Source: Iris pallida
Taxonomy: Eukaryota; Streptophyta; Magnoliopsida; Asparagales; Iridaceae
DNA length: 64,000 nucleotides
Direction of reading: 5' to 3'
Assembly (NCBI GenBank): GCA_029216955.1
Contig: JANAVB010023996.1
Span: forward strand, 12,998,269 to 13,062,268
Made by a program: the position numbers and the translations under genes. Position 1 is the stretch's first letter. Each line of letters begins with the position of its first letter. Below are positions 1-12,200 of the stretch, piece after piece. A model generated the notes under the pieces. That model was given only the letters and a program-made list of their open reading frames with translations. It was not told the origin of the DNA and ran no database searches.

Positions 1-59
1 TTTACAAGACATGTTGATAAAATATTGATTTAATAAAAATATATCTAGTACTAGATAGA

Positions 60-281
60 TCATTAACTCATACAAATGTGTTGCACATATAAGTATAAGT
101 AATCGGGATCGGAGATTTATCGGGGCGGGGAGTTCAATACCCATACCTGGCCACGAATACGATCATGGATTTTGTTTAATCCCCATTCCAATCTCCATCC
201 CCGTTTCTATATCCCCAAACCCGTCCCCATCGGGAAAAAAAGTCGGGTCCCCGTCGGGATCGGGGGAAGTTACCATCCCTA
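60..281. mobile_element. Possible hAT-type transposon end
   Basis: Alternating runs such as CGGGTCCCCGTCGGGATCGG, ending at 281 in GTTACCATCCCTA (reverse complement TAGGGATGGTAAC), resemble the terminal sequences of plant hAT elements. The second end and an 8-bp target duplication were not identified. This is a composition and motif call only. Confidence 0.3.
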
Positions 282-545
282 TATCTATCGAATCTATGAA
301 TAAAATCATCTTTCAAACCATCATTGTCAAAATTTCTCCCGTTTTTCGTCATAACTAAGCCCAAAATTCGTCATAAATTCAGCCTCAATTTTTAAAGGTT
401 GTAGCAAGTTCGGATGACCATAACTCACAACTCCGGACTCCGTTTGACCTCCAGTTTTTTTTGTTGGAATCGTATTGAGGTATATTTTCTGAATATTAAT
501 TTTATTTTCATAAATTTGGAACTTAATTTTTTGGAAAATTTATGG

Positions 546-641
546 AGTGCCAGTTGTCCGAAATCTGACACGTTTTAGTATTTTCGAGATTCTGCGAGAA
601 CCAAGAAGTTTGTGTAGTGCCAGTTGTCCGAAATCTGACAC
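546..641 (+). repeat. Two direct copies of a 26-bp motif
   Basis: The same 26-bp sequence beginning AGTGCCAGTTGTCCG occurs at 546-571 and 616-641, 70 bp apart, inside the partial LTR. Function unknown. Confidence 0.85.
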
Positions 642-2099
642 TTTATTTTAGAAGTCTGTCACATTGTTTGAGTTTATCTTGTGTATCCCTGTAACTATTC
701 TATACCCAACGGAATTATTGGTTTCACAAGCAAGGACCTCAGGCAAGATACCTTGCCATTTGATGTTTATTTATTGTAGCTCATATTTCATACATTTACT
801 TATTATTTTCTTTCTGCAAAATAAACTGTGATGCATGGCATAATTTGATAGAATCTTACTGTTCAATTCTATTTCCTGTTATGTACTATTTTCTTACACA
901 TTGAACGTAGATTTATGGGACCACCCTTTTTGTGTTGCATTCATAGGCCTTGACTCATTTGTACCACGTTGTTGTGAGTCGCATATAGAACTCGGACATG
1001 CGTGACTGACTGGCCACTACTACGTATAAGTCGTGCGATAGGATTAATTGCTAATAGTGTTTGCATGATTAGTTTGACTTAACGGTTAATAGAGGTTCTG
1101 TGTTGTGGATACGACATAGTTGGCATTGGACGGGGAGGACAATCCTTAGCTATGGACTACTATATGCTTCCCTTTTGTGATCCGAATGCTCCGCTGGAGA
1201 TACGGTGTGAGATGACCCTTATTTTACTGACGGCCACTGATGTTCTTCGAAACGTCACGCACTTACTGATTGGGCCTCTGGTGCCCCAAGGGGAGACCAT
1301 GACGATCCTATTTTAGCCAGGGCCCATGCGTTGGAGTATGTTCTTAAAACTGCATACACTTAGACTAGTTAGGCTACCTTATCCGTTAGGTATGAGATTA
1401 GAAACTTATCGTAGACTAGTTTGCCACATCTTGTCCTTGTTTGGTTGTAGGTACTGCTCACTACTCTGATGTGAAGGTACTGAACCCTATTTTGGTCCGG
1501 ATACTATATTGGATTTGTGACTTGGAAAGATAGTTCATCGTGGGTTAATGTGCCATCTCCTATCCTTGATTGGTTGGGGGGTGGTGCACTAATTCAAGGG
1601 TGGAGTGTTGGACCATGTTCTGATCTGATTGACTTATTATTAAGCAGTATTTATTCAGTTTATATGGCATGATATTATATATCTTGTTATGTCCCTCTGA
1701 GGACCCGGTTATCGCTCCATGTGTGTTCTTGTCTTTCGCAGGTATTCTAGCCGAGATCGTGAACTTCTCCATCTCTTCGAAGATGATGTGTCTTGGGTCT
1801 TTCTTGCTACCTTCGCTAAATCATTTCATATGTCTTGTACTTCTTTACTTTTAAATAGTTGGTAGTCAATTTGTCTCCGCCCAACATATTGTATAAAGAC
1901 AAATCATGGTTATTATATGATATCTTTATTTCTTTCATTTTGTGGATGAGATTAGTAGCTGTGGTTTACTGCATTTACACCTTATGTATATTTATTATAC
2001 GGCTGGCATGTCTACGTTCCTAGTCTTACGTATTTTGAGACTCGGGCATTACAAGATGGGATTGGCTCTCTATGAGATGTTTGCCATCTCGAAGCTGCC

Positions 2100-5000
2100 T
2101 TGGGGTGAGCACCCATACGAGGAGTATTGATGAGCTCGCGGGGTTGGAAAGCAAGTATCCGAAGATGATGGCAGTGTACAAGAAGCTGCTTTGCCATCAT
2201 CAAGTTTGTGTGTGCCAGGACTTTGTAAAGGATTAGCCTCACTTCAATGCATGGAGGAGGTATTTTTTTGGCGACGATCCGTCAGAACGCAGATCAGTTC
2301 GTCTTTCCTTTCGTAGGGCGTATACCACCGCTGAGGTAGAGGAAATGGAGGCAGAGGCCAAGACACGAGCTCCCTCGCTGGATGCTGATGGAAGACCCGA
2401 CTCTATGGTTCGTAGTTGTTTTTACCAAAATTTAACTTCCGTAAGTCCGAAAGCGACGCTAGCTGCTTCCTGATGATGTGGTTGAGGAAGGCTGTAGTGC
2501 CTGGAGGCTCAGGCATTGTGGGGCGATTGACTAGGGAACTTATAATGCCGGTTGTGAGGTTGGCTTTTGGTCATTCTCTTGTGCTGCTTCCAGCCATGGT
2601 TTGTGATATTCTTCGAAGCCTACGGGACCTCTCATAAAAGACCATAGAGTATCGTGGGTGTGCCAACGAGTTTCCTTGAGCGAAGTTGCCCTATCATTAT
2701 TTGATGGCCTGGTTGGCATTGCATCATACTGGTTTGATTGTCTCTGCCACCATAGACGGTCACGAGGAGGGGGATACGCTTTTGCGCAACTACCAAAAGG
2801 TGAAATGGTCTCATGATGGTGTTCCTGCCTGTAGGTAGGCGTTGAACTGCTTGGACATAGTTTTAGCAGGGTTTCACCTTTATATGGTTACCATGAAGCT
2901 GGTGACGATCTGGTTGACTGGGCCGGCAGAAGGGATGAGTTAACTGTCAGTGCCTTTCGTTGGTTGTTATCCATTCGTCCTTCATACCTGGTGTTTTGGA
3001 GCCAGAATAAGGCATATCTGGAGCCCTATCTGTCGAGTCATTTCGTGCGACAGTTCGTTTATATCCAAACTATTATGGGCAATCCAAGCCCGTATCTTGG
3101 CTATGAGGAAAGTTTGTTGGACGGCGCCTGCTCTTAGAGTTATTACAATGCCAAATCTTCTCGGGCAGTGTTTATATTTCCTGACGTGCATGGGGAGCCC
3201 CGTGTCTTGTATTCTGTTGTAAAGGTCCAATGTTTGGTGAATAACTTCTTTTCGGGTTATGACCGAAAATGGAGCTTTATTATGGGTACAAAGTTTGAGA
3301 GGCCTCAGCGGCGATCTCAGGAGTCTAAAGCTGCAGGATATGGGTCTTCGGATGAAAATAGTGCCTCTTGGGAGTGAAGGTAAGATGTGGCACCCTTGAT
3401 TTCCCCACTGAAATGTTAAGCTTGTTCGACAACAAATCTTCTTTCTGGCAAGAAGGGAAAGGAATGGCATCCAAGGGTCATGATCCTTTACGGCCTAGTG
3501 CACCGCCTGTTGCGTTGACCTCAAGGGTATATTTTAGTTCCTTTTTTTATTTGAATTTTCACTCGTAGCTTTTCATTTATCCTTGTTTTACTGGTGCAGG
3601 CGAGCGAGATGCCGAAGCAAGAAGAGGATTACCATATCCCTAAGGAGGGCCCAACTACTGAGGCAGAGGGGGTTCCTCTTCCTGCCTCTTTTGACTATGA
3701 GGTAATGGCTTCCCGGGGTGGCTCCGTGGCAATACCCGAAGTTGGCCTCGTGTTTCACGAAAGTACCATTCGGGAACCCAGGCTTGAGACGTTTCATTCG
3801 ACTGAGGATGCTGAAGGCGCTTCAACTGGTTCCTTTCGAAAGACTCATCCTTACGGAGGCATCGAGGGACCAGTGTTGAAAGATTTAGCCCTGCAGTATA
3901 TTGCACCTCAACCCCGAGTGGCAGTTAAAGAAAATGTCAGAGATCTGGTGGTAGACATTGCCGACGAGCGGGCTGGTCGAAGCGATGTGGTCACTGATGA
4001 GCTGCCTGCCAAGGCTCTAGCCGGGGCGGTCACTATCAACGGTATTATTGATGATCCCGTAGATGAAACCCCTAAGGGTCCGACTGAGGAGGAAGAATTG
4101 GTCGAGGAGGCTACTGATAAATCAGTTGAAGAACCCTTCAATGTAGTCTCTCCAGGACCGTCTGAAGAGATTATGCTTGAGCCAGCTGTTCTGGGTTCGG
4201 TCGAGGAGACTATGGACGAACCGACTGCTGATGCACCGATTGAGAAGGCTGTTGAGGAGTCGGTTATAGTGACCATTGAGACGTCGACTGTTGTGATTGC
4301 TCCGGCTCCAATTAGCGAAGTCTTAGCTGAAGGATCGGTATGGGAGCTTACTGAGGAGTCAGTTGTGCATCAGATAGTGTTGGCTCCTACTGTCTCTGTG
4401 TCGCCTACGACCTCGTCGCAGCGCCATCTATTTCAGCTGCGGTATCTATGCGTGTGTTGGCTGCTACAGCCACCGGGCCTTCTGTCGCAACATCTCTGGT
4501 AACCCCCATGAGTTTGGTTGATAACATATACAATACCAATCTTATGCTGAGCATAATTCGTCGTGCATTGATGCGTGGCATAGAAAGTGTTTTACGAAGC
4601 AACCAATCTCTCAGACGGGTCCAAAATATAGTGGAGGCCTAGTTGGTGGCCTTGTACGACTATCCAGAGTGTGAGGCTAAGGCCGATGCTATAGAAGATC
4701 TGTTGGCTAAATTGGAAGCTGCTACCTTGGAGCTCCAGAATCTGGAGCGTTGTCTTCTGACACTAGCCGCTGCAGAGTTAGAGAAGATGGTCCCCAAGGC
4801 ATCTAAGTATAAGCAAAAATGTCGGGCACTAACTGACCGGCTTGCCGAGGTTGAGTACGAGATTAAAGCAGTGATCGATGCCAAAGTGGCTCGGGTTGTT
4901 CACCGTGCAGCTGTGGAGGATCAGTGCAAGGCCCTCCGGGAGCAGATCCAGAAGTTAGAAGAGACTCTGGCCCTTGCTAGGAGTGACCTGGTAAATTCTA

Positions 5001-5212
5001 AGGACCAGAAGGAGATCCTTCGCCAACGTTCCGAGACCCTGGCTCGGGAGAAGGAAAGCATTGGCATTCGTTAGGCCAAGCTGGCCCTTGCGTGCCAAAG
5101 CCTCTATTCTACTGAAGATGAAGTCGCTCACCGTTTGGAGGCCGAGCGTTGAGCCCGAGCATTGGTTGGCACCCAGGTTGCTCTTTTGAAGAGTCAGCTG
5201 GAAAATTTTTAG
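2100..5212 (+). pseudogene. Decayed plant-mobile-domain (PMD) protein with acidic linker and coiled coil
   Basis: Frame-shifted pieces read as one protein. At 2470-2800 there is a hydrophobic PMD-like block (LMMWLRKAVVPGG, then LIMPVVRLAFGHSLVLLPAM, then LMAWLALHHTGL). At 3030-3375 a segment contains HFVRQFVYIQTIMGNPSPYL and ends with a basic tract. A 73-bp intron (3527-3599) precedes an acidic, Pro/Glu-rich linker at 3600-4400 with repeated EEP/VEE units. A heptad-rich coiled-coil C-terminus lies at 4640-5212. Stops and at least one frameshift near 4405-4445 show that it is dead. PMD domains are found in host proteins and in several transposon groups. Its position antisense and just beyond the pol end of a Tat element suggests the extra ORF of that element. 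A separate insertion is possible. The PMD call rests on pattern memory. Confidence 0.6.
3527..3599 (+). other. Likely intron in the PMD pseudogene
   Basis: GT at 3527 (CTCAAGG then GTATATTTTAG), a T-rich tract, and TGGTGCAG ending at 3599 separate two open coding stretches. At 73 bp it is short but normal for a plant intron. Confidence 0.55.
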
Positions 5213-5386
5213 CGCTGGTCATCTCAGCTTTGATCTGCTTTCTGTCTTCTTGTCTCGGTTTGTAAGAGACAAATTTTTGTAATCAAAGAAAGAAAACTTT
5301 TGCACTTTATAAATAAAAATATTGGCTTTGTTTCTCTGCTTGTCTTTTTACTTGTAAACTTTTCCTCTCACAAGAACGTAGATTCC

Positions 5387-5840
5387 CTCAGAGGTAGCAT
5401 GTCACGAGGGGATGGAGATAACTCTGTTGGGAATAGGGTACTTACTTAGAGGTTATATGGACTTGGTAAACACATAATCCTTTGGTGGTAGACGTTTCCT
5501 TACTCAGAGGTGATATGGGCGTGGCAAGGATAGACTCTACAGGTGTATAGAACGACTCAGAGGTAATATGAACGTGAAAGGTTCTATAGATGAATATGAC
5601 AATTATAGTGGATTTTTATGGAAGATACGTCTACTCAGAGGTAATATGGACATGGTAGGCACATCTTCGCTAGGGTATAAAATGACAATTCAGAGGTATT
5701 ATGGACGTGAAATATTTTCTAAAGAGTTATGACAGCACGAGGTCATCATAGAAGAGACGACTACTCAGAGGTAATATGGACATGGTAGACGTGAACTTCG
5801 CTAGGGTGTAAGAAGATAACTCAGAGGTGATATGGACGTG
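5387..5840 (+). repeat. Eight-copy field of CTCAGAGGTAATATGG-type repeats
   Basis: Degenerate copies start near 5387, 5444, 5502, 5555, 5633, 5688, 5763 and 5819. Later copies alternate between a form followed by ACATGGTAG and a form followed by ACGTGAA, giving a higher-order period of about 130 bp (5633 to 5763, 5688 to 5819). The field lies between the 3' end of the Tat pol and the PMD ORF. Arrays of short motifs between pol and the 3' LTR are known from Tat elements such as maize Grande. Between 5213 and 5386 there is only A/T-rich sequence resembling a 3' end. Confidence 0.8.
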
Positions 5841-5947
5841 AATTGTTTTTCTACTGGGGTAAAGTATAGAAGGGGTGAATTCCTTTAACAGAATCCACGA
5901 ATACCTACAGGGGATGTAGAAGCCTATGCCGGCTTGAAACTCAGACA

Positions 5948-7091
5948 TTATTTTTTCAGGAACTTGTCATTGATTGGCATTATTAGCAAGTCGATATTGG
6001 GTTTGGCCAGTCGGTAGGAACCATTGGAGTAGAACTTCTCTATGACGAATGGTCCCTCCCACTTGAGCTTGAACTTTCCCGTCGTCATGTGAGTCATTAC
6101 CATCTGTCTTCGAACTGATAAGACAAGGTCACCAACTTGGAATGTTCTTTCCCAGACTTTTTTGTTGAAGGCCCTGGAAATCCGAGCTTGGTAAAGCTCG
6201 ATTCGTTGTTGAGCTAGCAGGCATTTTTCATCCAATGCCTCTAACACTTGTAGCCGTCGGTGTTGTTCATCCTTCGTCAGTCAGCTGGTTGGTGATAGTT
6301 ACCCGTAAGGACGGGATCTGGATCTCTACGGCAAGCACTACCTCGCTTCCATAAACAAGAGAGAATGGTGTGTTGCCCATGGGTGTTCGAACGATCGTAC
6401 GGTAAGCCCATAGACATTCGTTGAGCTTCTCATTGCAGTCGCACTTATTAGAAGAAATGACTTTATTAAGTAGTTTGACGATAGTCTTGTTGAACGCTTC
6501 GGTTTGTCCATTTGCTGTAGGATTGTAAGCCGTTGATGCCATATTCTATATTCGATTTTTATCGCAGAACCGATGGAAAGCATGGCTCACAAACTGAGGA
6601 CCATTATCGTGGATGATCCTTCGAGGAACATCGAAGTGGTATATGACGTGACGTTTGACAAAGCTGATCACATTTGTAATTTTTTACTTGGCCACAGATA
6701 CTACTTCCGCCCATTTAGAAAAGTATTCGGTGATGGCAAGTAGGAACCGATGTCCTCTGGAGGATGGTGGACTGATTAGCCCAATGATATCCATTTCCCA
6801 TGCTTTAAACAGCTAGGAGACCGTCGTGGGGTGCAGGAACTCTGAAGGCCGGTAGATGAAGTCAACATACAACTGACACATCCGGCACTTCTTTACGTAA
6901 TCAATAGCATCTTCCATCGTAATGGGCCAGTAGAAGCCCATGCGACGCAATCGGTCTTACAACATAGGACCCGGCTGATGGGCTCCGTAGGTGCCATCGT
7001 GTGCTTCCGTGAGTTCTTCTTGTGCTTCTATCATAGATAAACATCGCAGGAGAAGCCTATCGTATGAACGACGATACATTATCTTGGTAGC
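5948..7091 (-). pseudogene. Tat-lineage integrase, C-terminal half of pol
   Basis: The minus strand shows, in order: the end of an HHCC zinc motif (CRMCQLYVDFIYRP); the catalytic core with the first Asp in EMDIIGLI, the second in IIHDNGPQF and the Glu in NGQTEAFNK (D,D35E spacing); and a C-terminal region with RTFQVGDLVL and KLKWEGPFVIEKFY, which is the integrase GPY/F-type end. The role is insertion of element cDNA into host DNA. Stops are present (for example after SVAK and before NMAST), so it is inactive. The upstream edge at 7091 is the target site of the small LTR element. The frame resumes at 11172. Confidence 0.85.
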
Positions 7092-8963
7092 TGTAATGCC
7101 TCGCTCCGCGAAGGTACTAGATAGACAGATAGATTGGATTGCTGGCTCTACAACAGAAGACGATTGATCTGGGTGAGTGGACGAAGTCTCATTTGCTGAT
7201 TCGTTTACGCCTAATAAGAAGCTAAGTTTTTGATTAAATGCGATTGATAATAACAAGATAGTAAATCATTGAGTATGCTTTAAGAGAATCCACATGTTGC
7301 CATGCTAAGAACAAGAAAAGAGATAACATGTATGCTAAGAAGATTTGATACCTGCTAATAAGAAACGAATTGATGCCTGTATGCTAAATTAGAGATGATG
7401 CCTTTAATCACAGAACTGTTGCCATGCTTAATAAGAACAGAAAAGAGAATGCTCAATTGTCCATAACAGTAAGCTATCAAGAGTAGAGTTCCTGCTTGTT
7501 GCTACTTGCTTAAATAAAGATTGTTCATTGTCCCTTGATTGTTGCTATGAAATGACAGAGATGTATAGTGATGGCATATTATGCAAAAGAGATGATATGG
7601 CTCGTCCGTATAGAGAAAAGAGTAGAGCTACTTGCTCGATTACATGAAAAGAAGAGATGAATATGTTTGCAAGTTGCTTGATTGATGCATGATTATTTAT
7701 ATGATAGTTGCATTTGCATTGGTCTAGACGGCTTGTGAACAAGTGGTAGTCTCTCGACGATTCTGGGGGCACCCGGAGTCGATCGGCCTAGGAGAGAACA
7801 AGACACCTGGGGCTAGAAGTCCCCGCAGTAAGAGAGGGTGTCAGTCTATTAGTAGTTGGGCAAGATGTTTCGACTGCTAATATGGGTATTGCCCATGGAC
7901 CACAAGAGTTATTGTCATGCTACATATTGATAAGAGTCAAAAGAATGTTTTACTAAGAGCTAACAATGCAAAGACGAACAGGGAATGACAATGTTGGTTT
8001 TATAATATTTATGCTAATCCTTGTCTTGTGCACGGATGGACGGTCGGCTATGGTAAGAATCACTGAAAAAGTGATACACATGTATTACTTGAGTTTGCTA
8101 TATGAATTACTTACAAAGATTTATCTGTTACCAAGAAGTGCTATGTTCTACTAAAGAAAAGAATGCTAAAGCTGTTGTCCCTAATGAAATGATATGCTCA
8201 TAAAATACGCTACACACTGCACAAATGAATACTCATCGTGCTCGAATTAAGTAGTCCCTTGTATGCTTGAAATGAAAGGAAACAAATGCTGGCTTTTCAA
8301 AGATGTTTTCAAAATAGATGTAAATTGACTCTGTATGCATGAAATGTACATAGGTAAAAAGTAGCAAGATCACATCACCAAAAACGTTTTCTTACTAAAT
8401 GAACAGTGATTGTTTCAGACAAATGTAGCTCTTTGTTCACAATCACCAGTATGTTGATATACTGACCCACCATCAGTCTACAAGCAGGTGCACTATGCAT
8501 CGAAAAGGATAGTCCGAAGCCATAGCCCGAGCCTCATCCTCAGGAGCTAGAAATCAGAAGAGATGCCAAGAGATGACATCTATTGCAAGAGTTGTTTTTA
8601 TATATAAAGGGATGTAATGTATGGGAACAGGATCATTATAATCTGTAAAGTTCTGAGTGATTGTCATATTGTATCAGAGAGAATCGAGAGCTTGTAATCT
8701 GTTCAAATGAAATTAATAAAGAGAATTGTTTCTTGTTACCATTGTGTTCAATGCTTATATTCTGAATTATGTCCGCTGCTGCTTTAATTATCTGCAATAT
8801 GTTCCGCTGCGTATTGTCAATCTTGTCTATCTTGTCTTGTTCCAGGTCTTGGCCTTGTGTAAGCGCAACTTAGGCTTACACGGCATCACGCCTTAGCGAG
8901 GACGAACGGTCTTACAGAGTCCAAAATGAGGACGAAAGAACTCTGCGGGATTGGGACGTGACA
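7092..8963 (+). repeat. 5' LTR of the short-interior element
   Basis: The match to 9295-11166 is close throughout. A TATA box (TATATAAAG, 8601-8609) is about 360 bp from the LTR end, with AATAAAG at about 8709, so U3 is about 1.5 kb and R-U5 about 330 bp. Small ORFs occur in both LTR copies but lack features of genes. Confidence 0.92.
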
Positions 8964-9294
8964 GAATGGTATCAGAACAACACGATCCTCTGGCCAATTT
9001 TGATTTAAGTGAATTTGTACATGTCTTCTGATCAAAATTCCGTTGCCTACTTGATATCAATAATGAGATGAACGTTCCATACAATACGTCCGTAAATATT
9101 TTTATGATGCCAGCATATATTTTATCGATTTGATTGATTGAGATTGAAATGCTTGATTGAACAAGAGTTTTGATATGATCTGAATTATGATTTCATGGAT
9201 TGATGATGGCAAAGGATGAGGACTATCGCTGCTAAGGATATCGTAAGTTTCTCCTTAAGTTTCGAGGACGAAACTTCTTTTGGGTGAGTAATTA
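8964..9294 (+). other. Interior of the short element: primer-binding site and polypurine end
   Basis: The primer-binding site TGGTATCAGAAC lies at 8967-8978, three bases after the LTR. The gypsy 3' signature and polypurine-like tract lie at about 9261-9294. Nothing between them is convincingly coding. Confidence 0.85.
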
Positions 9295-11166
9295 TGTAGT
9301 GCCCCGCTCTGCGAAGGCACTAGATAGATAGAAAGATTGGATTGATGGCTCTACAACAGAAGATGATTGATCTGGGTGAGTGGACGAAGTCTCATTTGCT
9401 AATTCGCTTACGCCTAATAAGAAGCTGAGTTTTTGATTAAATGCTATTGATAATAATAAGATAGTAAATCATTGAGTATGCTTTAAGAGAATCCACATGT
9501 TGCCATGCTAAGAACAAGAAAAGAGATAACATGTATACTAAGAAGATTTGTTACCTGCTAATAAGAAACAAATTGATGCCTGTATGCTAAATTAGAGATG
9601 ATACCTTTAATCACAGAACTGTTGCCATACTTAATAAGAACAGAAAAGGGAATCCTCAATTGTCCATAACAGTAAGCTATCAAGAGTAGAGTTCCTGCTT
9701 GTTGCTACTTGCTTAAATAAAGATTATTCATTATCCCTTGATTGTTGCTATGAAATGATAGAGATGTATAGAGATGGCACATTATACAAAAGAGATGATA
9801 TGGCTCGTCCGTATAGAGAAAAGAGTAGAGCTACTGGCTTGATTACATGAAAAGAAGAGATGAATATGTTTGAAAGTTGCTTGATTGATGCATGATTGTT
9901 TATATGATAGTTGCATTTGCATTGGTCTAGACGGCTTGTGCACAAGTGGTAGTCTCTCGATGATTCTGGGGGCACCCGGAGTCGATCGGCCTAGGAGAGA
10001 ACAGGATACCTGGGGCTAGAAGTCCCCACAGTAAGAGGAGGTGTCAGTCTATTAGTAGTTGGTCAAGAAGTTCCGACTGCTAATATGGATATTGTCCATG
10101 GACCACAAGAGTTATTGTCATGCCACAGATTGATAAGAGTCAAAAGAATTTTTTGCTAAGAGCTAACAATGCAGAGACGAACAGGGAATGATAATGTTGG
10201 TTTTATAATGTTTATGCTAATCCTTGTCTTGTACAGGAATGGACGGTCGGCTATGGTAAGAATCACGGAAAAAGTGATACACATGTATTGCTTGAGTTTG
10301 ATATATGAATTGCTTGCAAAGATTAATCTGTTACCAAGAAGTGCTATGTTCCACTAAAGAAAAGAATGCTAAAGCTGTTGTCCCTAATGAAATGATATGC
10401 TCATGAAACACGATACGCACTGCACAAATGAATACTCATCGTGCTCGAATTAAATAGTCCCTTGTATGCTTGAAATGAAATAAAACAAATCTTGGCTTTT
10501 CAAAGATATTTTCAAAAGAGATGTAAACTGACTCTGTATGCATGAAATGTATATAGGTAAAAAGTAGTAAGATCACATCACAAGAAATGTTTTCTCACTA
10601 AATGAATAGTAATTGTTTCAGACAAATCTTGCTCTTTGTTCACAATCACTAGTATGCTGATATACTGACCCACCATCAGTCTTCATGCAGGTGCACAATG
10701 CATCGAAAAGGATAGTCCGAAGCGATAGCTCGAGCCTCATCCTCAGGAGCCAGAAATCAGAAGAGATGCCAAGAGATGACATCTGTTGCAAAAGTTGGTT
10801 TTGTATATAAAGGGATGTAATGTGTGGGAACGGGATCATTCCAATCTGTAAAGTTCTGAGAGATTGTAACATTGTATTAGAGAGAATCGATAGCTTGTAG
10901 TCTGTTCAAATGAAATTAATAAAGAGAATTATTTCTTGTTACCATTGTGTTCAATGCTTGTATTTTGAATTATGTTCGCTACTGCTTTAATTATCTACAA
11001 TAGGTTCTGCTGCGTATGGTCAATCTTGTCTATCTTGTCTTGTTCCATGTCTTGGCCTTGTGCAAGCGCAACTTAGGCTTGTACGGCATCACGCCTTAGC
11101 GAGGACGAACGGTCTCACAGAGTCCGAAGAGAGGACGAAAGGACTCTGTGGAATCGGGGCGTGACA
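9295..11166 (+). repeat. 3' LTR of the short-interior element
   Basis: Homologous to 7092-8963, with TATATAA at 10804-10810. It ends GTGACA directly before the second GTAGC. Confidence 0.92.
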
Positions 11167-11171
11167 GTAGC

Positions 11172-12200
11172 TGTGTCGTAGAAGAACCAGAGAGAGCATC
11201 TCTTGACAGAAGTAGCTTCCTTCGGGTCTTCGTGTAGGATCCCGTAGACTGCATAGTCTGTGAACGAAAATTGCCAATCCCAAACTTCTACATTAGTATC
11301 TATTTGTACTAAGTAACTCAGACACATATGTAGATTATTCCTCTGCCAAACTAGCTTTCGACCCATTACCGTGACGGTATATTGGGTTCAGACAGGAGCT
11401 GATAGAGAAACGGCGAGGACAGCGAGTGCGTCAGCCTCGAAGTTTTATAATCGAGGTATATGTTCTATAAAGAACCCTGTGAAGGTATAGATGAAATCGA
11501 TTGCTGCCTGGTGGTATGGAACCAGATCTTCATGTCGGATATTGTATTGTCCCCGAACCCGGTTGATAATCAATTTCTAGTCGCCATGGGCTTCGATGCA
11601 GTCAACCCCCAGCTGTTTAGCGAGCTAGAGTCCGATGGTGAGAGCGTTATACTCAATAACGTTATTGGTGCATGACTCCATACGAGAATATATTCGGTTG
11701 ATGACCAAGCCATCGGGAGTGAGGAGGACCACTCCGACACCTACGATGATCTCGCCTTTGGGTCATGTTCTTGAAGCACCATCAAAGAACATGCGCCAAA
11801 CCGAGTTATCTAAGATGACATTGGACTCTAGGACTTCATCTGGGATGTCGTCATAGAGCTTTGATGTCTCTGGCACGAGGTGTGCTGCTAAGAAGTCGAC
11901 CAATGCTTGGCCCTTGACTGCCTTTTATAGGACGAACACCATGTCATAAGGAGTCAAAAGTATCGCCCATGTGGCTAACCATAAGTTCAAGGCCCCTGGC
12001 TTGGTCACGAGGACCGTGAAGGGGTTGACTCGGGAGATGACGTGGATCGTCTGTCCGACCACATAATAATACGTCTTTTGGATGGCGAAGAGCAGGACAC
12101 GACACTTCTTCTTGACAGGATTATACCGATGCTCGGCCCCAATCATGGTCCTGCTAAGATAGTAGATTACATGTTCGTGGCCATCATTACTCCTCTGGGC
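11172..12200 (-). pseudogene. Tat-lineage RNase H and second RNase H
   Basis: The minus strand carries KKKCRVLLFAIQKTYYYV followed by TIHVISRVNPF, the end of the retroelement RNase H. At about 11560-11860 comes MFFDGASRT...GEIIVGVGVVLLTPDGLVI and CTNNVIEYNALTIGL. This DGA/NNxxEY pattern is the extra RNase H domain that marks the Tat lineage. In-frame TGA and TAG codons interrupt it (after ASRT and after TIGL). It is contiguous in logic with the integrase at 5948-7091 across the nested element. Confidence 0.8.

Larger units (their letters stand above)
1..2053 (+). mobile_element. 3' part of a gypsy-type LTR, cut by the window edge
   Basis: The stretch from about 720 to 2053 is a diverged match, in the opposite orientation, to the LTR of the noncoding element at 50617-60379. 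Shared landmarks are AGGCAAGATACCTTGCC near 745, the segment around 1685-1860 (CCCTCTGAGGACC, then TTTCGCAGGTATTCTAGCC), TTGTCTCCGCCCAAC near 1875, and the terminal GGCTGGCATG...GGGCATTACA ending at 2053. The terminal ACA fits an LTR end. No primer-binding site follows, and the sequence from 2054 on is of another kind, so this is a solo or 3' LTR inserted into the flank of the Tat element. Its 5' end lies outside the window. Small ORFs here are not supported as genes. Confidence 0.7.
7092..11166 (+). mobile_element. Non-autonomous LTR element with 331-bp interior
   Basis: Two LTRs of identical length (1872 bp) flank only 331 bp. The 5-bp target duplication GTAGC (7087-7091 and 11167-11171) is exact. 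The LTRs start TGTARTGCC and end GTGACA. The interior has a primer-binding site TGGTATCAGAAC, close to the initiator-tRNA-Met site TGGTATCAGAGC, and a gypsy-style 3' motif (TTTCGAGGACGAAACTTC) before the second LTR. There is no gag or pol, so it depended on another element's proteins. Its interior is of TRIM size but its LTRs are far longer than those of TRIMs. Confidence 0.93.

Noticed and set aside
2100..5212. Envelope-like ORF, as in Athila elements
   Set aside because: Antisense to pol, no signal peptide or membrane anchor, PMD-like and coiled-coil features instead.
5387..5840. CRISPR-like array
   Set aside because: Degenerate repeats of varied spacing in plant retrotransposon DNA; not a prokaryotic context.
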